A stretch of DNA of 64,000 nt from Cellulosilyticum ruminicola JCM 14822 (GCF_001311925.1 NZ_BBCG01000014.1:1-64000); one strand, 5' to 3'; shown: positions 56,036 to 64,000, counted from the first letter of the stretch. A program made the numbers and translations. Notes: generated by a model from the letters alone, not told the origin.

Positions 56036-56674
56036 TTAACCTTGAAGAGGTGTCCCACAATATTCACATTTCCTAATAGTTCCCTCTGCTACAATCATTT
56101 CAGCACCACAGCCTTTACAACTTATCACTTTCGTTCTAGGTTGTTTTCTAGGTCCCTGAGTATTAGCTCTATAAATTGGCGCCTTCTGACCTTGTAACAT
56201 AATTTGTCTAATAGATAAATTTAAGTAAGCGCCTGGTAAGTAGCCTTTTTCTATCATCTTATTTAAGTCTTCACATACTACAGCATACGTATTTCCAGTA
56301 GCACGTGCTAATTCATCTAGTGATATAATATGCTGATTAACAATAAGGGCAATATACTGATTAATACGTAAGACTTGTTTCTTTGTTTTAGACCCTGTCC
56401 TCATTAAAACAATACCTAAAATAATTAAAAAACTTGCAGCAGCTACCGTACTTGTATCTCCTACTATAGCTAATCCACCTAATACAATTAACATAATCCC
56501 AAAACCATGTATAAACTTGCCTGACTTTATTGCCGCCTTATGATCCACCTTTAATCTTTTGTATAATAAATATATACCCACGGGCCAAAAAACAATCATT
56601 AAAATAATAATTGCAATCCATGATGGTCCGCTACCCTCTGGCATATAGTTATATCCTTGCCTATTTGCCTTCAT
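56036..56674 (-). CDS. Membrane protein with C-terminal zinc ribbon
   Basis: 212 residues. Three membrane helices in the first 95 residues (WIAIIILMIVFWPVGIYLLY; FGIMLIVLGGLAIVG; AASFLIILGIVLM), a winged-helix-like segment (ISLDELARATGNTYAVVCEDLNKMIEKGYL in pieces), and a zinc ribbon CKGC-x14-CEYC. Architecture is common in Clostridia but uncharacterised. Single gene. Confidence 0.8.
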   Translation of the reverse strand: MKANRQGYNYMPEGSGPSWIAIIILMIVFWPVGIYLLYKRLKVDHKAAIKSGKFIHGFGIMLIVLGGLAIVGDTSTVAAASFLIILGIVLMRTGSKTKKQVLRINQYIALIVNQHIISLDELARATGNTYAVVCEDLNKMIEKGYLPGAYLNLSIRQIMLQGQKAPIYRANTQGPRKQPRTKVISCKGCGAEMIVAEGTIRKCEYCGTPLQG

Positions 56675-56838
56675 CCACTCACTCCCCTTTACTATACTTT
56701 CTTCTTATGATAAGCCCCTAGCGCTCTTAATTCAAGTATTTTGTCCTTATCTAATTATAAGTGTTTCCTACATATATGTACGATAAGAGATTTTCTTGTC
56801 TTCCATAAGTTTAGTAAGCTCTGTTCTTTGTTCATCTT

Positions 56839-57481
56839 CTACCCATATATTAATTGATCCCATACTGTTTTTTCACTATTTCTCTTCTTTAACTTAAGCT
56901 GTAAAGCATAGCTGTCTCCCTTTTTATTAGGATACTTTTGCCATCTATAACCTGCAATATTTTCCCACTTTGAAAAATACACTAATGAGAGTATCCCATC
57001 TTCATATATATCTGCTTCATTAATGTTATAAGATATGCTAAGCATAACGACCAAAAAAACCACTCCACAATCATATATCCATTTTCTATTACATTCTCTA
57101 CTAATGGTACACCATCTTTGAAGTCTGCCCAAACCATAAGTACTATAAAAAATAACCATATACCACCAACGACTTTTAAAACATTCCTAAATCTTTTCAC
57201 CGCTGTAATATTTGCAACTCTTATTCTCATCAGTGATTGTATGTTTTTATGCTTTCTTTCTATGATTTGTACTCTAATTAAAGGCACTAATAAAATCAGT
57301 ATTGCTGCACCATAAAGTATTTTACTTAAACTTGTAAAAAAAGTACTTCATCTTGTCTAAAGGCTGATACTATATTACCACCTAGAAAAATTACAAGTAT
57401 GATATTATAGGCTAATCTTCTGTTTATAATTTTTGTCTTTAAATTTCTCTTATCTACTACCTGCTCTTTCAATTTGCTCAC
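56839..57481 (-). pseudogene. Membrane protein with two frame breaks (DUF5673-like end)
   Basis: Reading from about GTG 57481: KEQVVDKRNLKTKIINRRLAYNII, then a break in a T7 run near 57342, then SLSKILYGAAILILLVPLIR and helix VVGGIWLFFIVLMVWADF. A second break near 57055 leads to ADIYEDGILSLVYFSKWENIAGYRW, the PH-like end seen in DUF5673-type proteins. About 213 residues if repaired. Each break is at or near a homopolymer, so it may be intact in the organism. Confidence 0.6.
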
Positions 57482-57595
57482 TCTATTTAATCTTTAAACT
57501 CAATTGAAAAACTTTAAAATGTCCACTTTCTTTTATCTACTATAATATGTCCTATAACATTTTCCAATGTCAATAATCCGAAAATTTGCATCATT

Positions 57596-58261
57596 TTAAA
57601 AACAATCTTCTGCTCTTTCTTTTAAAGTGATTAAATCTATAATCCTATACTTGGTTCTAGAACAACGTTCTATAATACCTTCTTCACATAACTGTTGCAT
57701 TGTTCTTAGTAAATGACGATAACTTGTCCCTAATAATTCTGCCAGCTCTGTAAGATTTTCTTGAAACTCTCCATTTTCATGGGTTGATATAATATAAGCA
57801 CATAAACGGTTTTCTAAACTATAAAGGATATTCATAGCATTGGATCTGGCGCTATAATCTAGTTTTTGTGCTAATCTTTGTGCAATAAAGTTCATAAAGT
57901 CTATATTAGTGCTTAAAACCTTTTTGCAATATTCTACAGATAGCCCAATACACTCCATAGGTGTAATAGCAATTACATTGGCTGTACTAATGCTTTCATG
58001 TAACATCATTTCCATATCCCCTACTGTTTGTCCTTTATTAAAGAAACTAAGCAGTAGGCTTCTCCCATTGGCTGCTGTAATACTTACTTTCGCTTTTCCT
58101 GAGATTAAAAATAATAGATATTCCATCTTTTCATCTTCTTTACAAAGATACTCTCCCTTTTTAAAAGATATATATTTGGCATTCTCTAAAGCTGATTGTG
58201 GCAGCCCTTCTATTGTTTTTCCTTTTTCTATAATTAATGCTTTTTCATCTTGCCTTGTCAT
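57596..58261 (-). CDS. Crp/Fnr-family transcriptional regulator
   Basis: 221 residues. Cyclic-nucleotide-binding-like jelly roll (FKKGEYLCKEDEKMEYLLFLISGKAKVS, GQTVGDMEMMLHE), long dimer helix, then a helix-turn-helix (LTELAELLGTSYRHLLRTMQQLCEEGII). No Fnr-type Cys cluster at the N-terminus. Divergent from the YdcZ pair. A perfect palindrome 46 bases upstream (58308-58321) is a candidate self-binding site. The ligand is unknown. Confidence 0.9.
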   Translation of the reverse strand: MTRQDEKALIIEKGKTIEGLPQSALENAKYISFKKGEYLCKEDEKMEYLLFLISGKAKVSITAANGRSLLLSFFNKGQTVGDMEMMLHESISTANVIAITPMECIGLSVEYCKKVLSTNIDFMNFIAQRLAQKLDYSARSNAMNILYSLENRLCAYIISTHENGEFQENLTELAELLGTSYRHLLRTMQQLCEEGIIERCSRTKYRIIDLITLKERAEDCF

Positions 58262-58307
58262 TTTAATTTTTACTTTCTATAATTATTTTAATATTTTTTC
58301 TTAGAAC

Positions 58308-58321
58308 ATGACATATGTCAT
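58308..58321. promoter_or_regulatory. Palindrome ATGACATATGTCAT
   Basis: Perfect 14-bp palindrome in the divergent region between the Crp-type regulator and the YdcZ pair; arm TGACA is reminiscent of Crp-family half-sites. Confidence 0.5.
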
Positions 58322-58359
58322 ATTTATTAGAGTCCATTTTATACTATTCTATTACTCGG

Positions 58360-58580
58360 GTGACGAACTCCTAGTAATATTATGTCATTACTAGCGATTT
58401 TTAACAATGTCACATACAGCAATTTTGCTGTTATTCATAAATATTCTATTAGTTAAGTCGTTTAACCACCAACCAAATTCGGCTTAACTCTTATAAAACC
58501 AACCACCAAATAAAGAAGGAACTAAGACCACCATACTTAGCTCCTTCTTTTATATTTTTTTAAGAGTTTTAAGGAGGGGT
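58360..58580 (+). ncRNA. Structured 5' leader with terminator (candidate riboswitch)
   Basis: Successive hairpins lie before the YdcZ pair: CTAGTAAT (58371-58378) with ATTACTAG (58387-58394); CAGCAA with TTGCTG (58417-58430); GTTAAG (58452-58457) with CTTAAC (58483-58488). The first strand of the third can instead pair locally with TTTAAC at 58461-58466, so two folds compete. CCA-rich single strands ACCACCAACCAAAT and ACCAACCACCAAAT recur. A terminator at 58513-58555 precedes the ribosome site. It fits no riboswitch class I recognise. Confidence 0.5.
58513..58555 (+). terminator. Leader terminator/attenuator before the YdcZ genes
   Basis: AAGAAGGAACTAAG pairs with CTTAGCTCCTTCTT (one bulge), followed by TTATATTTTTTT, only 26 bases before the start codon at 58582. 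No gene ends before it on this strand. Confidence 0.75.
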
Positions 58581-58581
58581 C

Positions 58582-59004
58582 ATGTACTATTTACTTGCAG
58601 TAATCTGTGGCTCTTTAGTAGCTAGTATGATTTCAATTAATGGCGGTCTTACAGATTTTTATGGTACTTATATGGCAACTGTAATTATTCATTTTGTAGG
58701 ACTTATTTTTATTACAATATATTTAAAATTAAAAGGAGAAGCTTTCTTACCAAAAGAACATTTACCCTTTTATTACTTTTTAGGTGGTGCCATTGGCGTA
58801 GGCACAACTGTATTTAACAATATCGCCATCGGTAGTATCGGCATTTCAGCAATCCTTGCTTTAAGTTTGCTCGGACAAAGTGTAACTTCTATCGTTATTG
58901 ATCACTTTGGGCTACTTGGTATGCCTACTGAACGTTTTAATAAGAAAAAGCTTATTGGACTTGGATTCGTTTTAATTGGTATTATTGTTATTATTTCATC
59001 TTAG
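58582..59004 (+). CDS. YdcZ-like small DMT transporter subunit 1 (DUF606)
   Basis: 140 residues, five membrane helices. SLVASMISINGGLTDFYGT and PFYYFLGGAIGVGTTVFNNIAIGSIG (in segments) match the YdcZ/DUF606 half-size drug/metabolite transporters, which work as pairs of opposite topology. AAGGAGGGG ribosome site. The partner starts 11 bases downstream. Substrate unknown. Confidence 0.88.
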   Translation: MYYLLAVICGSLVASMISINGGLTDFYGTYMATVIIHFVGLIFITIYLKLKGEAFLPKEHLPFYYFLGGAIGVGTTVFNNIAIGSIGISAILALSLLGQSVTSIVIDHFGLLGMPTERFNKKKLIGLGFVLIGIIVIISS

Positions 59005-59015
59005 GGGGTGTTTTT

Positions 59016-59453
59016 ATGTTAGTTGCAATTATTGTATCACTATTATCAGGTTTTACACTTGTTACAGCCCGTGTCGCTAATGCTAAATTAGCAGAGAAAA
59101 CAAGTGCCTTAACAAGTACCTTTTATAATTATGTAGTAGGACTTTTACTTTCAATCGTTGTTCTTGGCCTTTTAGGGCATAGCGAGCTACCTATTACAAG
59201 TATTTCAACGAATGTATGGATTTATACTGGGGGGGTAATCAGTGTATTCGTTGTATTTATTCAAAGTGCTGTAGCACCTAAAATTCCTACTTTTTATATG
59301 ACACTTTTACTTTTCGTAGGTCAGCTCTTTGCTGGAGTAATTATCGATAGTATAATGGCACATAAGTTCTCTGTAGGACAAGTAATAGGCGGTTTATTCG
59401 TTTTATTAGGATTTACACTTAATTTAATGATTGATAAGAAAGCTTCTTCTTAA
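59016..59453 (+). CDS. YdcZ-like small DMT transporter subunit 2 (DUF606)
   Basis: 145 residues, five helices, paralogous to the preceding gene (SGFTLVTARVANAKLAEKTSALTSTFYN; GQLFAGVIIDSIMAHKFSVGQVIGGLFVLLGF in segments). GGGGG upstream. Expected to form a heterodimer with it. Confidence 0.88.
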   Translation: MLVAIIVSLLSGFTLVTARVANAKLAEKTSALTSTFYNYVVGLLLSIVVLGLLGHSELPITSISTNVWIYTGGVISVFVVFIQSAVAPKIPTFYMTLLLFVGQLFAGVIIDSIMAHKFSVGQVIGGLFVLLGFTLNLMIDKKASS

Positions 59454-59501
59454 TACAGAATCAGACAAAAAAGTTAGACCACGTAAAAATATATTTTCAA
59501 G

Positions 59502-59545
59502 AAAAGCAGCAAGTTCAATGCATTAATTGAACTTGCTGCTTTTTT
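59502..59545 (+). terminator. Terminator of the YdcZ operon
   Basis: AAAAGCAGCAAGTTCAAT pairs perfectly with ATTGAACTTGCTGCTTTT; T-tract follows. Confidence 0.93.
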
Positions 59546-59593
59546 ATGCCTATAATAATCTTATAAATTTATACTATTACAAGGAGATTACTT

Positions 59594-60145
59594 ATGAATC
59601 ATACATTAAATGCTAAAAGGAAAGATGGCAATACCACTACACTTACTTTGAAATCATTAACACTTGAACATGTGAAGCAGATTCTAGATTTACAAGCGGA
59701 AATCATTGCTTCTATTGAAGACCCTCAGATTTACTTTGCTTCTACTCATGATGAGATTATGCATCATATTGAAAATCATCAAATACTCTTTGGTTACTTT
59801 ACACCGGAGAATGAACTTATTTCTTTAATGGTTTATCTTAGACTCGGACTTGATTCTTCTAATTATGGTTATGATTTAAACCTCCCTAAAGAAAAACTGC
59901 TTGCAATAGGACAAATAGACACAGTACTTGTAAAACCTGATTTTAGAGGTAATAAAATTCAATATCTTATGTGTAAGTATGTGGAAGAAATTGCAAAACA
60001 AACTGGTATAACAATGCTTTGTGCTACTGCTTCTCCATATAATCCTTTTAGCGTAAATAACTTCTTAAGCCTTGGTTATGAAGTACGCATGGATAAACTA
60101 AAATACGGCGGACTTAGAAGATATGTCCTTGCTAAAGATTTATAA
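59594..60145 (+). CDS. GNAT-family N-acetyltransferase
   Basis: 183 residues. LTLEHVKQILDLQAEIIAS at the start; the acetyl-CoA pyrophosphate loop is in IGQIDTVLVKPDFRGNKIQYLM (split over beta4-alpha3), and ATASPYNPFSVNNFLSLGYEV is the beta5-alpha4 region. Cytosolic. AAGGAG before ATG. Convergent with the HD gene, 4 bases apart. Substrate unknown. Confidence 0.85.
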   Translation: MNHTLNAKRKDGNTTTLTLKSLTLEHVKQILDLQAEIIASIEDPQIYFASTHDEIMHHIENHQILFGYFTPENELISLMVYLRLGLDSSNYGYDLNLPKEKLLAIGQIDTVLVKPDFRGNKIQYLMCKYVEEIAKQTGITMLCATASPYNPFSVNNFLSLGYEVRMDKLKYGGLRRYVLAKDL

Positions 60146-60149
60146 TATT

Positions 60150-60854
60150 TTATTTACCTTGATAAAACGCTACTAAATTAACTGAGCTTGATAAATTAAG
60201 CTTTGCTATTTCCTCATCACTTTCACCACGATTTATAATCTTATCAGCTGTATCTGCATCTTGTAAAAGCTGTGCTAATATTGCATAGTCACCTAGTTTA
60301 GTCATTTGTTTTTCACTTAGGGGATCACTATGATATTTAATAAGCTGACTTATGTGATCAAGTTGTGCCACATCTATAGTCATATACTCAGGTAGTTTTT
60401 CTAAAACATATTTAGCGCCTTGTTTGGCATGATTACCGTCAGCATATTTACGAATATCATGTAAATATGCTGCAAGCATAAGCTCCTTTGCCTGCTCCTT
60501 TGTAAACCTTATCCCTTCGGCCTCTTCATAAGCTTTCATAAGTTCTAAACTTAAAAAGCTTACACGTTGCATATGTGCTATACGTTTTTTAATCTTTTCT
60601 CCATCTACTGCATTTGTCACAGCTATTTCATCAAAACTTTCTTTAATGAATTGATCTAGCTGATTTAATGTAGTTTCCATACTTTCTACTTCTTCATTAT
60701 TTAAATGGTATTGCGTCTCAAATACGGTTTTTACACTATGTCCAGCCATTTGTACAGATTTACTTAAATGCGTTGTTACATGATTATATTGTTGCACAAT
60801 AATTCCCCCTATGACTGCCAGAACAATGCATCCTATTACAATGCCTTTTTTCAC
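60150..60854 (-). CDS. Membrane-anchored HD-domain protein
   Basis: 234 residues starting at GTG 60854 (AAGGAGGG upstream). One membrane helix (IVIGCIVLAVIGGIIVQQY), a helical linker, then an HD domain: His in AHMQRVSFLSLELM, HD of LAAYLHDIRKYADGNHAKQG, His-containing LIKYHSDPLSE and Asp in LLQDADTADKI, a full metal-binding set. A phosphohydrolase acting on nucleotides is likely; substrate unknown. The promoter region holds a TTAAG direct repeat. Confidence 0.85.
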   Translation of the reverse strand: MKKGIVIGCIVLAVIGGIIVQQYNHVTTHLSKSVQMAGHSVKTVFETQYHLNNEEVESMETTLNQLDQFIKESFDEIAVTNAVDGEKIKKRIAHMQRVSFLSLELMKAYEEAEGIRFTKEQAKELMLAAYLHDIRKYADGNHAKQGAKYVLEKLPEYMTIDVAQLDHISQLIKYHSDPLSEKQMTKLGDYAILAQLLQDADTADKIINRGESDEEIAKLNLSSSVNLVAFYQGK

Positions 60855-60902
60855 CTTATAGTGCCCTCCTTCTTTTTCTATCCTCTCTACTATGTTCCCC
60901 CT

Positions 60903-60920
60903 AGCTTAAACTAACCTTAA
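60903..60920 (-). promoter_or_regulatory. TTAAG direct repeat upstream of the HD gene
   Basis: Minus-strand TTAAGGTTAGTTTAAGCT is almost identical to the VTC operon box TTAAGGTTAGCTTAAGGT, with the same 11-bp period, 49 bases upstream of the HD start codon. Confidence 0.6.
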
Positions 60921-60934
60921 ATAAACTAATATAA

Positions 60935-61483
60935 TTATTCCTCCTCATGATGATGATTTTTTGCAGCCTCTATTAACCATTCATAATACTGATCATATAT
61001 AGCCTGACCCTCATCATTTAAGCTTGTTAACTTTTCATAAGTTTTAGCCTCTAAAAGTGCATTGGTTTTATCAAATAACCCACGTGTTGCTTTCACAACC
61101 TTTAATATTTTTTCATCACGAATAGGATTTAAACTTTTTGCCATTTCTTCTACTTCTAACAATTGATTATCATCCATCATTGTTAAATCTTCTACGGCAA
61201 TTCCCATACTACTATAATTAATTCTGCTATACATGGTCTCCATAACTCCTTGAACAGCTTGCACAAAACCTCCATGAATTAAATCTGTATAGCCTGCATC
61301 ATAAACATAAGGTTCTTGTACTTCTTCATTGCTGCTTTCCTCAAAAGTTTGAGATTGATTAGATTCCTCTACTGCTGTATTGCTTGTTTCTTCTTTTGTA
61401 GATGCATTCTTACCAACATTACCGCATCCTACAATGCTAAGGGTAACCAGTCCCATAGCTAATACTTTCATATATTTCTTCAT
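60935..61483 (-). CDS. Lipoprotein of unknown function
   Basis: 182 residues. Signal peptide MKKYMKVLAMGLVTLSIVGC with lipobox IVGC. A Ser/Thr/Glu/Asn-rich linker follows to about residue 55, then a helical domain (GYTDLIHGGFVQAVQGVME ... DQYYEWLIEAAKNHHHEEE) with a His/Glu tail that could bind metal. Expected on the outer face of the membrane. GGAGAAA ribosome site. Unrecognised family. Confidence 0.8.
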   Translation of the reverse strand: MKKYMKVLAMGLVTLSIVGCGNVGKNASTKEETSNTAVEESNQSQTFEESSNEEVQEPYVYDAGYTDLIHGGFVQAVQGVMETMYSRINYSSMGIAVEDLTMMDDNQLLEVEEMAKSLNPIRDEKILKVVKATRGLFDKTNALLEAKTYEKLTSLNDEGQAIYDQYYEWLIEAAKNHHHEEE

Positions 61484-61524
61484 TAGATATTTTCTCCATT
61501 ACAAATAATTTCTAGCTTTAATAA

Positions 61525-61563
61525 AGCCCTAACTAGTTCCTCATACAAAACTTAGTTAGGGCT
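61525..61563 (-). terminator. Hairpin after the histidine-kinase remnant
   Basis: AGCCCTAACTA (61525-61535) and TAGTTAGGGCT (about 61553-61563) form an 11-bp stem followed on the minus strand by TTATTAAAG. Confidence 0.7.
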
Positions 61564-61619
61564 ATTATAGTTTAATCTAATTTCTTATTCAAGATGGAAT
61601 TCTTGCTAATCCTCTATTT

Positions 61620-61971
61620 TTAAATAATACTTTTAAACTTTACAATGACTTTAAATAAATCACCATCAATCACAATATCCAACTTACCATCTTGAAGCTC
61701 CGTTAAACTTTTAGCTATAGCTAATTCTAAACCCGAACCTTCTGTATGACGCGATTCATCACCTCTTTTAAATCGCTCTGTAATCTCCTGTGGTGTAAAG
61801 TTCATTTCATAAGCAGACATATTTTTAAATATAATGCTTACTTCTTCACCCTCTTCAATATCTATATACACTCTCGAATAAGGTGCAGAATACTTTAAGG
61901 CGCTGAGCCTTTTGATCTAATATAGCTATGTATTCCTGTTGTGTTTCTTTTAAAATCTTGTACCCCATTTC
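61620..61971 (-). pseudogene. Histidine kinase C-terminal remnant
   Basis: VSIIFKNMSAYEMNF, FKRGDESRHTEGSGLELAIAKSL and a final beta strand are the ATPase half of a sensor kinase; the G2 box has Glu for Gly (SGLELA). Upstream a second frame from about 61971 encodes MGYKILKETQQEYIAILDQKAQRLK, with a break near 61880 where LKYSAPYSRVYIDIEE resumes. The sensor, His box and N-box are missing. Confidence 0.75.
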
Positions 61972-62045
61972 TATCACCCCATTTCTATCTTCCTTTCCAC
62001 TGCTTTAATATATCATAGATGTTCTAAGAAACACCGATTATAATT

Positions 62046-62062
62046 CTTAAGAATTTCTTAAG
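62046..62062. promoter_or_regulatory. CTTAAGAA-T-TTCTTAAG palindrome
   Basis: Perfect 17-bp palindrome containing TTAAG-N6-TTAAG on either strand, about 75 bases upstream of the kinase remnant. It may be a fourth site for the OmpR-type regulator or a relic of a lost two-component promoter. Confidence 0.4.
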
Positions 62063-62070
62063 TTTTTGAC

Positions 62071-62113
62071 AAAAAGAAAAGCCTGCCTTAATAACAGCAA
62101 GCTTTTCTTTTTG
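62071..62113 (-). terminator. Terminator of the 80-residue protein gene
   Basis: AAAAAGAAAAGC and GCTTTTCTTTTTG form the stem base; CTGTTATTAAGGCAG-like pairing extends it. Confidence 0.75.
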
Positions 62114-62119
62114 TTTCTC

Positions 62120-62350
62120 TTAAGTTAAGTTCATGCCTAAGTCGCCACCTTGATGATGATGAAGCTGATTCATTACCTGTTCTACCCTTGCCCTTGCATC
62201 AGAACCTGACTGCGCTCCTCTAATGTAACTTACAATGTATTCCTTTTGTTCATCGGAAAGTGCAGCAAAATAATTCATCGCGTCCATATCTTGCCCTAAT
62301 TGCATCATTAATCCTAATGGTAAATCTTCTGCTTCATTAAATTGTGACAT
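62120..62350 (-). CDS. Small conserved acidic protein
   Basis: 76 residues from ATG 62350 (GGAGGAAACT). LPLGLMMQLGQDMDAMNYFAALSDEQK and YIRGAQSGSDARARVEQVM (in segments) match a common clostridial small-protein family found alone. Ends in a His-rich HHHQGGD tail. Function unknown. Confidence 0.75.
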   Translation of the reverse strand: MSQFNEAEDLPLGLMMQLGQDMDAMNYFAALSDEQKEYIVSYIRGAQSGSDARARVEQVMNQLHHHQGGDLGMNLT

Positions 62351-62423
62351 AGTTTCCTCCAAATTATAAATATTATTCTATTTACTATTATAGAGGGTTT
62401 GGCTTATTTTTATGTGTGTTTCT

Positions 62424-63308
62424 CTACTTTTCTCTATTACCCCTAAACATTTTTAGTTTGCCTGTATTGTACAAAAACATTAAAACTGCCATGCCACAAA
62501 TTAAGATGTAACCTAGTATACTCAGTCCATCTGGCACCTGTCCAAATAAGAAAAATCCAAATATTGCTGCAAAGATAACTTGTGAATAATCATATACAGA
62601 AATTTCTTTGGCTGGTGCACAACAATAAGCTGCTGTAATAGCAAATTGCCCACCAGCTGCTGCAAATCCTGCCAATAATAAAGTAATAAATTGATTTATG
62701 CTCATTGGATGATAATCAAATATTAAATAAGGTAATGTCACTAAACATGAAAAACTTGAAAAGAAAAATACGATACAAGGCCCTTTTTCACCTCTTTGTC
62801 CAAGCTTTCTAACGGCTGTATAAGCGGCACCTGCGCCTATCCCGCCAATTAAACCAATAACAGATGGCACAAGAGCCATATTACTAAAAGTTGGCTTAAT
62901 AATAAATAAACTTCCTATAAACGCTACGATTACACCAATTCCTTGTACTAAATTAATTCTTTCTTTAAGGAATAAATAACTAAAGATAATCGCAAAAAAT
63001 GGAGACATTTTATTGAGCATAGAAGCATCTGAAAGCACTAAATGATCTACTGCATAGAAGTTACACAAAATCCCAATTGTTCCAAATGTAGAACGAGCAA
63101 TTAAGAGTCCTAAGTTCTCCTTATTATGAGATATCTTCATTCCATTTTTCTTTAAAATAATAAAAGCAAATATGGCCGCTACAACATTTCTAAAGAAACT
63201 CTTTTGAACTGATGGTAAATCACCTGATAATCTTACAAAAGCATTCATTAATGCAAAGCAAAATGCCGCACATAAAATATATATAATCCCTTTATACTTC
63301 TGGTTCAT
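62424..63308 (-). CDS. EamA/DMT-family transporter
   Basis: 294 residues from ATG 63308 (AGAGAGGTG). Ten membrane helices in two EamA repeats (AFCFALMNAFVRLSGDLPSVQKSFFRN; GAAYTAVRKLGQRG). Such carriers move amino acids or other small metabolites; substrate unknown. Single gene. Confidence 0.9.
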   Translation of the reverse strand: MNQKYKGIIYILCAAFCFALMNAFVRLSGDLPSVQKSFFRNVVAAIFAFIILKKNGMKISHNKENLGLLIARSTFGTIGILCNFYAVDHLVLSDASMLNKMSPFFAIIFSYLFLKERINLVQGIGVIVAFIGSLFIIKPTFSNMALVPSVIGLIGGIGAGAAYTAVRKLGQRGEKGPCIVFFFSSFSCLVTLPYLIFDYHPMSINQFITLLLAGFAAAGGQFAITAAYCCAPAKEISVYDYSQVIFAAIFGFFLFGQVPDGLSILGYILICGMAVLMFLYNTGKLKMFRGNREK

Positions 63309-63420
63309 TTTACACCTCTCTAACCTTATATATTTCCCCTTTTTATGGGCTTCATCTTTTATCATAACAAAATAAATCTCTTAGGGCTATGTTAATATAA
63401 GATTTTTTATACTAGCACAT

Positions 63421-63457
63421 AAAATGTCTGTAAAACAAGTTTTTACAGACATTTTAT
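63421..63457 (-). terminator. Terminator of the copA-copZ transcript
   Basis: AAAATGTCTGTAAAA (63421-63435) pairs with TTTTTACAGACATTTT (63440-63455) around CAAG. Confidence 0.9.
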
Positions 63458-63525
63458 ATGAATCTATTATCACAAATGGCAAATTATATATAATAGCTTC
63501 ATCATCTATATTAACAAATTTATAA

Positions 63526-63731
63526 TTATAAATTGATAATATCTACAACATCAAAACCAATATCATCAATAGCTTCTCTTAAAGCTGCATCATCTGCTGA
63601 TGTTTCTAATACAGCATATTTACCTTCTAAGCTGACTTCTACTTCACCTGTTGAAAAGCTTGTTAATGTATCTTTTACATTCCCTGTGCAGTGGCCACAG
63701 CTCATACCATCAATCATAATTTTTTTTTCAT
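63526..63731 (-). CDS. copZ: Copper chaperone CopZ-like HMA protein (poly-A frameshift at start)
   Basis: About 68 residues. GMSCGHCTGNVKDTL gives the CxxC copper site of a heavy-metal-associated domain. The natural start is ATG 63731 (GGGAGGAATTAGTT), reading MKKK then, in the next frame, IMIDGMSC; nine A residues follow the ATG where ten would keep frame. Without that, only ATG 63717 is usable and it has no ribosome site. It follows the copper ATPase gene and delivers Cu(I) to it. Confidence 0.85.
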
Positions 63732-63835
63732 AACTAATTCCTCCCTAGCTTGTTTACATATTTATTCATAAGGAAAATAGGCAAACTACTTTCTCTTATT
63801 ATTACCATGATTTTTCAGTCTATACTTAATCTTTA

Positions 63836-64000
63836 TCAAGCCTTAAAATTTCTAAGCCTTAAAGCATTAGTGAGTACTGAAACTGAACTTAAACTCATTG
63901 CAGCAGCCGCAATCATTGGATTCAAAAGTGGGCCTCCAAAAAGATGAAGTACACCCATAGCTACTGGAATGCCTAATACATTGTAGCCAAATGCCCAGAA
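63836..64000 (-). CDS. copA: Copper-translocating P-type ATPase, C-terminal 54 residues (partial)
   Basis: The frame is open at the window edge and reads [42 protein letters not shown] and [11 protein letters not shown] then stop. This is the last membrane pair of P1B ATPases, with conserved YN and M--SS copper ligands. It precedes copZ by about 100 bases on the same strand, forming a copper-efflux locus. Confidence 0.9.
   Translation of the reverse strand, partial: FWAFGYNVLGIPVAMGVLHLFGGPLLNPMIAAAAMSLSSVSVLTNALRLRNFKA

Noticed and set aside
63750-63947. Plus-strand 65-residue ORF at the right edge
   Set aside because: Opposite the end of the copper ATPase, whose minus-strand frame matches a known family.
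1-64000. tRNA, rRNA, tmRNA or replication origin
   Set aside because: I saw no cloverleaf with a TTCGA-type arm, no rRNA segments and no DnaA-box cluster; a tRNAscan/Infernal run would settle small RNAs.

Overview
The window is AT-rich DNA from a low-GC Gram-positive bacterium, most likely an anaerobic, plant-fibre-degrading member of the Clostridia (Lachnospiraceae type; Cellulosilyticum-like lineages would fit, but that is inference). The reasons are the strong AGGAGG-type ribosome sites, secreted polysaccharidases with SLH, CBM3 and CBM35-like modules, HydF/TM1266-type [FeFe]-hydrogenase maturation genes, CotH/VTC/DUF4956 genes, GAAC-N4-GTTC LexA boxes and a Firmicutes-style fab cluster with a MarR/FabT-type regulator. 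No tRNA, rRNA or CRISPR was recognised.

Layout. 1-2 kb: 5' part of a secreted Lys/Thr/Pro repeat protein and a DNA polymerase IV gene with an SOS-type promoter. 2-6 kb: NhaP2-type antiporter remnant, a lipoprotein, a deleted IS4-family element sitting in the loop of a terminator hairpin, and a frameshifted CoA-disulfide-reductase-like enzyme. 6-9.8 kb: secreted PL9 pectate lyase and a cytoplasmic GH27 glycosidase. 9.8-14.7 kb: leftward fatty-acid cluster acpP-fabD-fabG-(IS110 remnant)-fabF-fabZ-fabT-like, with a palindromic operator on the acpP promoter. 14.9-17 kb: a radical-SAM/DNA-metabolism gene pair behind a perfect LexA box. 17-25 kb: isochorismatase-like protein lacking the catalytic Cys, a secreted protein, then CotH, DUF4956 and VTC genes preceded by their likely two-component system. 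25-31 kb: DUF3793 and flavodoxin, a GH26 mannanase with CBM3, HydF and TM1266. 31-33.3 kb: a Ser/Arg-rich small protein, a compact Hanks-type kinase and an unknown gene. 33.3-42 kb: pseudogenes, a giant pectin methylesterase/pectate lyase with SLH anchor, nitroreductase and a CE3-like esterase. 42-54 kb: NSS transporter, a heterodimeric ABC exporter, and a TolC/HlyD/ABC-2 efflux operon. 54-64 kb: threonine aldolase, Crp-type regulator with a divergent YdcZ transporter pair behind a structured leader, HD and lipoproteins, DMT transporter and a copA-copZ locus cut by the window end.

How it works together. Pectin is attacked by the PL9 lyase and the surface-anchored CE8/PL1 enzyme, mannan by the GH26 enzyme, ester groups by the SGNH esterase, and galactosides by the GH27 enzyme. 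TTAAG-N6-TTAAG direct repeats upstream of the response regulator, of the VTC operon and of the HD gene suggest one OmpR-type regulon. About ten otherwise well-conserved genes carry single-base indels, mostly in homopolymers, which points to under-called bases in the source assembly as much as to gene decay; affected genes are described as single loci across the break.
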